Below, piece by piece: positions 5,411 to 9,236 of a stretch of 9,236 bases of DNA. The stretch lies in assembly GCA_021157745.1 (NCBI GenBank), contig JAGGWA010000030.1, forward strand, positions 1-9,236. Reading direction: 5' to 3'. The position numbers and the translations under genes were made by a program. The notes under the pieces are model-generated. The model searched no databases. It was not told the origin of the DNA and worked only from the letters and a program-made list of their open reading frames with translations. This DNA is from Thermoplasmata archaeon. GTDB lineage: Archaea; Thermoplasmatota; E2; UBA202; JdFR-43. Every line of letters starts with the position of its first letter. Within the stretch, counting starts at the first letter, position 1.

Positions 5411-5581
5411 ATGGTAACAGTAGAAGAGAGTTTATGTAGGATAGAAATAATGAAGGAAGGCAATGAATTTGTTGCAAGAGTCGAAACGCAAGGGGGAGTA
5501 AAAGAATACAGAAATATTGTATTCGAGGACATGCTGAGAGAGCTATTCATAGATTTACAGGAGGAATTCGGCGAAATATAA
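5411..5581 (+). CDS. 56-residue hypothetical protein upstream of pop5
   Basis: A short gene, easily missed by length cut-offs. It starts with ATG at 5411, reads MVTVEESLCRIEIMKEGNEF and ends RELFIDLQEEFGEI. It is acidic, with a predicted beta-beta-(beta)-helix pattern: CRIEIMKEGNEFVARVET, KEYRNIVF, then an amphipathic helix EDMLRELFIDLQEEFGE. There is no signal peptide or cysteine pair. A strong TATA box about 30 nt upstream and a stop codon that overlaps the pop5 start (TAATG, 5579-5583) argue that it is translated and coupled to pop5. I do not recognise a family. It may be an accessory protein to RNase P or unrelated; adjacency is the only evidence. Confidence 0.65.
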   Translation: MVTVEESLCRIEIMKEGNEFVARVETQGGVKEYRNIVFEDMLRELFIDLQEEFGEI

Positions 5582-5847
5582 TGGTGGTTAAGGATAAAGT
5601 CGGAAGGAAAAGGTATATCCTATTTTTTAATGAGGGTAAAAGTAAGGGTGAGGTTATAAAAGCCATAAGAGGGGCATATCTGGCATATCACTCAAAAATT
5701 TTCTCTATTGTGAGATGCAAACATACAGAAAAGGACAAGATGATAGAATTTTTGAATAAAGCCGGGTTTAAAACGATAAAGACTGCAGGAACCATTAAAA
5801 AATTGAAAAAATACATCAATAGCTTCTCGCAAGGCGGAGCCACGTAA
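5581..5847 (+). CDS. rnp2: RNase P protein component Pop5 (Rnp2), compact form
   Basis: An 88-residue protein matching the archaeal Pop5 pattern: GRKRYILF at residues 8-15 (family 'KRRYIAF'), [14 protein letters not shown] at 23-36, [18 protein letters not shown] at about 41-58 (family 'GIIRC.H...'), and the signature [12 protein letters not shown] at 69-80 (family 'VSGTIKxLKRK'). Pop5 pairs with Rpp30 to activate the catalytic domain of RNase P RNA, which trims tRNA 5' leaders. Pop5 is normally about 100-140 residues; here the spacer between the first helix and the IVRC strand is shortened, leaving nearly the bare fold. Its ATG overlaps the stop of the 56-residue gene by one base. Its last 10 codons overlap proS on the other strand by 32 nt, so its tail (SFSQGGAT) is dictated by proS. 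It is not next to rpp30 or exosome genes here. Confidence 0.75.
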   Translation: MVVKDKVGRKRYILFFNEGKSKGEVIKAIRGAYLAYHSKIFSIVRCKHTEKDKMIEFLNKAGFKTIKTAGTIKKLKKYINSFSQGGAT

Positions 5848-7204
5848 CAGCTTTTTCTCCGCAAACTGGACATTTTTCATTTATTTCTTCTTTTTCCAAG
5901 GGTGTCCCAAGGCTTTTCATTTCCAGTTCTTCCTCCATTTTTATTCCGCATTCTTCCTTTCCACACCATGGTATTTCGACGATTCCCTCTTTCCTTTCCA
6001 TTTTTTTGATTCTGTGTATGTTCTCCTTTAAAAATTTCTCCGCTTTTTTGTACAATCTTTCATCAAATTCCTCCAGCTCTTCCTTTATTTTATCGAGTTC
6101 ATTTCTATCTATTTCTTTTTTAATCCCATCTCTCGCCACAATTGTAACGACACCTTTTTGAATATCTCTTGGACCAATTTCTATCCTGATTGGCACTCCT
6201 TTGAGCTCCCAGTCATAAAATTTATTGCCAGGCGTTTTATCTCTGTCATCAACTATGGAGCTTATCTCTTTTGATTTAAGCTCTTTCTCGACGTCTCTGC
6301 ATTCCTTCATAACCTCTTCCTCATGTCCTTTAAAAATTATTGGCACTATAACAACTTTTATTGGGGCTATTGACGATGGAATGGCTATGCCTCTATCATC
6401 GCCATGTATGCCAATTACAGCTCCTAAAACACGCTCCGACATTCCATATGTTGTTTGATGACAATAATGGTGTTTTCCATCCAAACCCTCATATTTTATA
6501 TCAAATGCCTTCGCAAAATTCTGCCTGTACTGGTGCACGCTCCCCACCTGCAGGCTCCGCCCCGAAGGCATCAAAACATCTATACCAATCGAATACTCCG
6601 CTCCAGCAAATTTATCCCATTCGGGGCGCCTGCTGAACAGTATTGGCAAAGCAAGTTTTTTGAAAAATCTTTTTGCAATTTCTATGTCTTCTTTTACCTG
6701 CGCTTCAGCATCCTCATAGCTTTCGTGGGCTGTGTGGGCTTCAAAAAAATGGATTTCACGCACTCTTATAAATGCCTTTGTCATCTTTGTTTCGTATCTG
6801 AATGTATTTACAATCTGGAATATTTTAAGGGGCAGATCTGCATGGGAGCGAATCCATAGAGAAAACATTGGATACATTGCGGTTTCAGATGTAGGACGCA
6901 AAAGCATTTTTTCCTCCAGCTCATTTTTTCCAGCATGCGTCACCCAAAAGACCTCTTGAGAAAAACCCTTTATGTGCTCCTCCTCTTTTTTAAAAAAGCT
7001 TTCTGGGATGAGTAATGGAAAATAAAGTTCTTGATGTCCAGTTTCTTCCATTTCATTTCTTATGATTGTATCTATATTTTGCATGATCTTCCATCCATAT
7101 GGCAGCCATACATTCATCCCTTTTATTGGATATCTTTTATCGCATAAACCAGCTTTCTCCACTATTTCATTGTACCATTCATCAAAGTTTTCATCTTTAG
7201 CCAT
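5816..7204 (-). CDS. proS: Prolyl-tRNA synthetase, archaeal/eukaryal type
   Basis: A 462-residue class II aminoacyl-tRNA synthetase that charges tRNA-Pro. Visible: N-terminal [16 protein letters not shown] and [14 protein letters not shown], the catalytic-domain motif [14 protein letters not shown] (about 101-114), motif 2 as NTFRYETK (133-140), [12 protein letters not shown], and the motif 3 region [12 protein letters not shown]. An anticodon-binding domain follows (PIKVVIVPI and on). The C-terminal archaeal-type domain has four cysteines, Cys414, Cys419, Cys445 and Cys448, a likely zinc site, and ends in the family's terminal tyrosine (ARSY). There is no bacterial editing insertion, so it is the short type. 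The TGA stop lies inside the convergent pop5 gene (32-nt overlap). An AATTAAAGA element on the minus strand (7231-7223) is a weak TATA candidate at suitable distance from the ATG. Confidence 0.97.
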   Translation of the reverse strand: MAKDENFDEWYNEIVEKAGLCDKRYPIKGMNVWLPYGWKIMQNIDTIIRNEMEETGHQELYFPLLIPESFFKKEEEHIKGFSQEVFWVTHAGKNELEEKMLLRPTSETAMYPMFSLWIRSHADLPLKIFQIVNTFRYETKMTKAFIRVREIHFFEAHTAHESYEDAEAQVKEDIEIAKRFFKKLALPILFSRRPEWDKFAGAEYSIGIDVLMPSGRSLQVGSVHQYRQNFAKAFDIKYEGLDGKHHYCHQTTYGMSERVLGAVIGIHGDDRGIAIPSSIAPIKVVIVPIIFKGHEEEVMKECRDVEKELKSKEISSIVDDRDKTPGNKFYDWELKGVPIRIEIGPRDIQKGVVTIVARDGIKKEIDRNELDKIKEELEEFDERLYKKAEKFLKENIHRIKKMERKEGIVEIPWCGKEECGIKMEEELEMKSLGTPLEKEEINEKCPVCGEKAVTWLRLARSY

Positions 7205-7252
7205 TACTCGTAATTTAAAGAATCTTTAATTCTTTTTCGATTCGATAAATTA

Positions 7253-7260
7253 TTAAAAAT
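7253..7260 (+). promoter_or_regulatory. Probable TATA box for tRNA-Thr
   Basis: TTAAAAAT, starting 28 nt before the mature tRNA 5' end at 7281, the same spacing as for tRNA-Ser. The surroundings are generally A-rich, so the match is less distinctive. Confidence 0.35.
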
Positions 7261-7280
7261 AAAAAAGCATATCCATTTGT

Positions 7281-7354
7281 GCCGCCTTGGCTCAGCAGGT
7301 TAGAGCGCTTCCTTGGTAAGGAAGAGGTCCCGGGTTCAAATCCCGGAGGCGGCT
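7281..7354 (+). tRNA. tRNA-Thr(GGT)
   Basis: Acceptor stem GCCGCCT (7281-7287) pairs fully with AGGCGGC (7347-7353); discriminator U at 7354, as in archaeal tRNA-Thr. D arm GCTC with A14-G15 and GG in the loop. Anticodon stem CTTCC/GGAAG around TTGGTAA gives anticodon GGT at 7315-7317, reading ACC/ACT. Short variable region ending in C48 (partner of G15), T stem CCGGG/CCCGG with loop TTCAAAT. No intron, no encoded CCA. It is divergent from proS. Confidence 0.96.
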
Positions 7355-7397
7355 TTATTCATGCAGCTAAAATTTTGAAATGAAATAGCGTTATTTA

Positions 7398-7405
7398 TTT
7401 ATATT
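7398..7405 (+). promoter_or_regulatory. TATA box for the exported membrane protein gene
   Basis: TTTATATT, starting 25 nt before the ATG at 7423. It overlaps a TTG at 7405 that would otherwise extend the frame, so the TTG cannot be the start on this transcript. Confidence 0.55.
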
Positions 7406-7422
7406 TGGAAAGAAATCCAATT

Positions 7423-8205
7423 ATGAAATCCTCAGTATATGCGGGAGTTATGGTTTTATTGCTTTTATCTCCGATTTTCTATCCTGTGATATCAAGTTCT
7501 CCAGCTAGTGAGAAAATAAAAGTGAATGTGAAGTTCATTAATATGAATAGTAGCGAAGAGATTACAGCCGTGATCACAAAAGAAGAAGCTAAAAAACTCA
7601 TTGCCATAGTAAATCATTCAATGGAAAAAATAAGTAATGGATATCAAGATGTATTTAAAATTTTAGATGAAATAATTATGCAGTTAAAAGAGATGGATAT
7701 TTTAAAAGGAACAAAGGAAATACTAAGACAATTTACAGGCTACGAATATAAATTAAATAAAAGCGACTCTCCTCAACCAACTGGTTTTTTCCATTCAAAC
7801 CTCGGCTCTTTTGTTGTTGGTGCGGGATTTGGCAGAGACACCTATTTCATACATAGACTTCCACAAATTCTTCTTTTATTACCATTACTTCCAATTCTAT
7901 TGATTATTCCTCCAATAATTACATATGCATTTGCGACAATTTTATCCAAAGCTATAAAAATTAATCCTATAACCAATTTTGTAATCCGAGCTTTTCTTTC
8001 AAGACCAAAATTTACAGCTCTTCTTGGAGAATGGTATGCCAGAAGAGGAGCCATCGCAAGCGTTGGTTTACTTGGCCCCCGTTTCTATATAGATCTACTA
8101 AATGGTGTGCATGTCCTCCTCTTTGGATTTGTCGGTATTTCAATTTCATTGCTAGGATATGCAGGTATAATAATTGGTTTTTCACCCTCTTCATTCATAT
8201 ATTAG
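7423..8205 (+). CDS. Exported membrane protein of unknown function
   Basis: A 260-residue protein without a family I recognise. Residues 1-26 (MKSSVYAGVMVLLLL, then PIFYPVISSSPAS) look like a signal peptide or first anchor. Residues 27-140 form a soluble, helix-rich region (ITKEEAKKLIAIVNHSMEKI, YQDVFKILDEIIMQLKEM) with amphipathic heptad-like stretches. A long proline-studded hydrophobic segment at about 148-174 (LLLLPLLPILLIIPPII) and a second one at about 229-253 (VLLFGFVGISISLLGYAG) frame a basic loop (RAFLSRPKFTALLGEWYARR). No catalytic motif or cysteine is evident. The start at 7423 follows TATA spacing. It stands alone between tRNA-Thr and the convergent arcS-like gene, a position often taken by lineage-specific genes. 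Likely an archaeal surface/membrane protein with its soluble part outside; topology is inferred. Confidence 0.65.
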   Translation: MKSSVYAGVMVLLLLSPIFYPVISSSPASEKIKVNVKFINMNSSEEITAVITKEEAKKLIAIVNHSMEKISNGYQDVFKILDEIIMQLKEMDILKGTKEILRQFTGYEYKLNKSDSPQPTGFFHSNLGSFVVGAGFGRDTYFIHRLPQILLLLPLLPILLIIPPIITYAFATILSKAIKINPITNFVIRAFLSRPKFTALLGEWYARRGAIASVGLLGPRFYIDLLNGVHVLLFGFVGISISLLGYAGIIIGFSPSSFIY

Positions 8206-8325
8206 TTTATCTTAGTTGGCTTTCCCTAAGCACCAACAATTCCACGTTTTTATCACTGAGGGGACTTTAAGCCCGTCTCTTCTGATAATCGAAAAACATA
8301 ATATGGTGTTCCAATCACTGTTCAT
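8206..8325. other. Convergent intergenic spacer with foldable sequence
   Basis: The 120-nt gap between two converging stop codons holds no open frame of its own. On the plus strand 8258-8265 (GAGGGGAC) can pair with 8275-8282 (GTCTCTTC), 8 bp including two G-T pairs, around a 9-nt loop. Upstream, CTTAG (8211-8215) can pair with CTAAG (8226-8230), and GTTGG (8215-8219) with CCAAC (8233-8237); these interleave. No T-run directly follows the hairpins, so it is not a classical terminator. Confidence 0.3.
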
Positions 8326-9236
8326 CTACGCTCTTTTCACTCCTTCCCTTGTTTTCACAGCTATGCCCCTTTCAAATGCCATCATTTCTTCCCTGTTCAT
8401 GATAGCCTGCCCTACAGCAATAAGCTCATCATCCTCGCTGACTATCAACGCCTCATCATATGGTCGTAAGCCATCATCGCAATCAATAACAAATTTTGCA
8501 AAAACATTTTTCCCCTGCCTTATAAATGGAATAGCCTCTCTTGCCACAATAACACGCAATTTTGGTGGGGGAAAGAAAGAATGCAATGCTCTGGCGCCAT
8601 GCAGTTTCAATGTGAAGAAGCCGTCGGCGGCGCGCATCGACACCACATGCTTGCCATTGCAATACACATTCCTTATTTTGCCCGTTGCCTTGCTTTTCAC
8701 TATCTTTATCTCTCCATTGAATAAAGCCTGCGATGCTCCTTTTCCAAATTGATAATCTGCTATGCTCATTATTTTGCGAATATCGTATTCCATCTCGCCT
8801 CTCTCTTCTGCCATATTTTCATAAAATTTTTTAAATGCCATGGCAACATATCTTTTCGTATCGCCATCGATGTAACGAGGAAAAATTGACTGGGTGACAG
8901 GATATATCTCATCAAGCTCAATTGGAATGGGTCCTATCGCAGCATTAACAATAACATTGGCTTTTATTTTTTTAAGGCCTTCATCTCTGCTATAAGGCTT
9001 TTGCCTTTCTTCCACAACAACACTTTTCTCAAAAAATGGGATGTATCGTTCCATCAGCCTTTTATGGAGTCTGTAAATTATGGGGCGATGTATGGAGTAT
9101 TTTCCAGTGTACATGAAAGCTCTTTTTTTGCTTATGTTTTCCCATTTTTCCAGCCACTTTTTATTTTTCTTCAAAACCTCCATTGCTTCCATCAGCGAGG
9201 GATGCAAAGTTGCCTTTCTTTCAACAAGCTCCCATA
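8326..9236 (-). CDS. ArcS-like (archaeosine synthase / TgtA2) protein, C-terminal part, 5'-truncated
   Basis: The frame is open to the window edge: nine more residues (WELVERKAT) precede the TTG at 9207, so the start lies outside; 302 residues are visible of a protein usually near 550-650. The C-terminal ~110 residues are a PUA domain with close ArcS resemblance: FFPPPKLRVIVAREAIPFIR, GKNVFAKFVIDCDD, LRPYDEALIVSEDDELIAVG and EEMMAFERGIAVKTREG. The part before it has IGPIPIELDEIYPVTQS, matching the ArcS 'GLVPRELEEVYPAAHYD' block. ArcS adds lysine to preQ0 at tRNA position 15 on the route to archaeosine. However the catalytic motif PC-X3-KPY-X2-S-X2-H is reduced to KPY: V-E replaces P-C, and D and L replace S and H. 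So it may be a non-catalytic paralogue or a divergent form. Family firm; activity doubtful; no symbol given for that reason. Confidence 0.82.
   Translation of the reverse strand, partial: WELVERKATLHPSLMEAMEVLKKNKKWLEKWENISKKRAFMYTGKYSIHRPIIYRLHKRLMERYIPFFEKSVVVEERQKPYSRDEGLKKIKANVIVNAAIGPIPIELDEIYPVTQSIFPRYIDGDTKRYVAMAFKKFYENMAEERGEMEYDIRKIMSIADYQFGKGASQALFNGEIKIVKSKATGKIRNVYCNGKHVVSMRAADGFFTLKLHGARALHSFFPPPKLRVIVAREAIPFIRQGKNVFAKFVIDCDDGLRPYDEALIVSEDDELIAVGQAIMNREEMMAFERGIAVKTREGVKRA

Noticed and set aside
7405..7407. TTG at 7405 as the start of the exported membrane protein
   Set aside because: It overlaps the TATA box, and the ATG at 7423 is at the proper distance and begins a cleaner signal peptide.
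7281..7422. Integrated element at the 3' end of tRNA-Thr
   Set aside because: No integrase, no repeated tRNA 3' end and no change typical of an island within the window.
8206..8325. C/D-box sRNA in the convergent spacer
   Set aside because: CTGA-like D boxes occur, but no proper RTGATGA C box lies at the right distance on either strand.
8216..8752. A 178-codon plus-strand open frame opposite the arcS-like gene
   Set aside because: It lies antisense to a protein with clear family motifs, has no promoter of its own and a composition typical of a shadow frame.
9205..9207. TTG at 9207 as the start of the arcS-like gene
   Set aside because: The frame continues without a stop to the window edge, and family proteins have several hundred more N-terminal residues.
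1..9236. CRISPR array, insertion sequence, toxin-antitoxin pair or defence system
   Set aside because: No regularly spaced repeats, no terminal inverted repeats with a transposase, and no gene with a recognisable defence or toxin domain.

Overview
The window looks archaeal: a ribB-independent, archaeal-type set of housekeeping genes (CTP-dependent riboflavin kinase, archaeal CoaD, RNase P Pop5, archaeal/eukaryal-type prolyl-tRNA synthetase, the PUA-bearing end of an archaeosine synthase), two tRNA genes without encoded CCA, and TATA boxes placed about 25-28 nt before start codons, as in leaderless archaeal transcription. The AT-rich composition, the CoaD-NTPase fusion and the winged-helix gene beside ribK point to a euryarchaeon, perhaps near Thermoplasmatota; that placement is inference and is not proved by anything here.

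Layout. 1-654: the 3' end of an AIM24-family gene (+). 655-1560: a two-gene minus-strand unit, winged-helix protein then riboflavin kinase, whose stop codon abuts the AIM24 stop. 1632-2222: a class I methyltransferase (+), meeting a SecB-like gene (2219-2647, -) tail to tail with a 4-nt overlap. 2741-4283: a tight plus-strand operon joined by ATGA overlaps: small exported protein, receiver-only response regulator, radical SAM enzyme. 4302-5234: a fused CoaD / inosine-xanthosine triphosphatase. 5258-5340: tRNA-Ser(GCT). 5411-5847: a 56-residue unknown protein and a very compact Pop5. 5816-7204: proS (-), overlapping pop5 by 32 nt. 7281-7354: tRNA-Thr(GGT). 7423-8205: a lineage-specific exported membrane protein. 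8206-8325: a convergent spacer with foldable sequence. 8326-9236: the C-terminal part of an ArcS-like protein (-), running off the window.

How they fit together. The right half is rich in tRNA biology: two tRNAs, an RNase P subunit, an aminoacyl-tRNA synthetase and a tRNA G15-modification protein. Both tRNAs carry the G15 that archaeosine enzymes act on. The left half mixes cofactor synthesis (FMN, CoA) with small regulators. The items most worth a second look are an ArcS-like protein lacking its catalytic motif, a riboflavin kinase with an altered CTP loop and an unexplained 100-residue extension, and the receiver/radical SAM/small exported protein operon. I saw no mobile element, CRISPR array or defence island.
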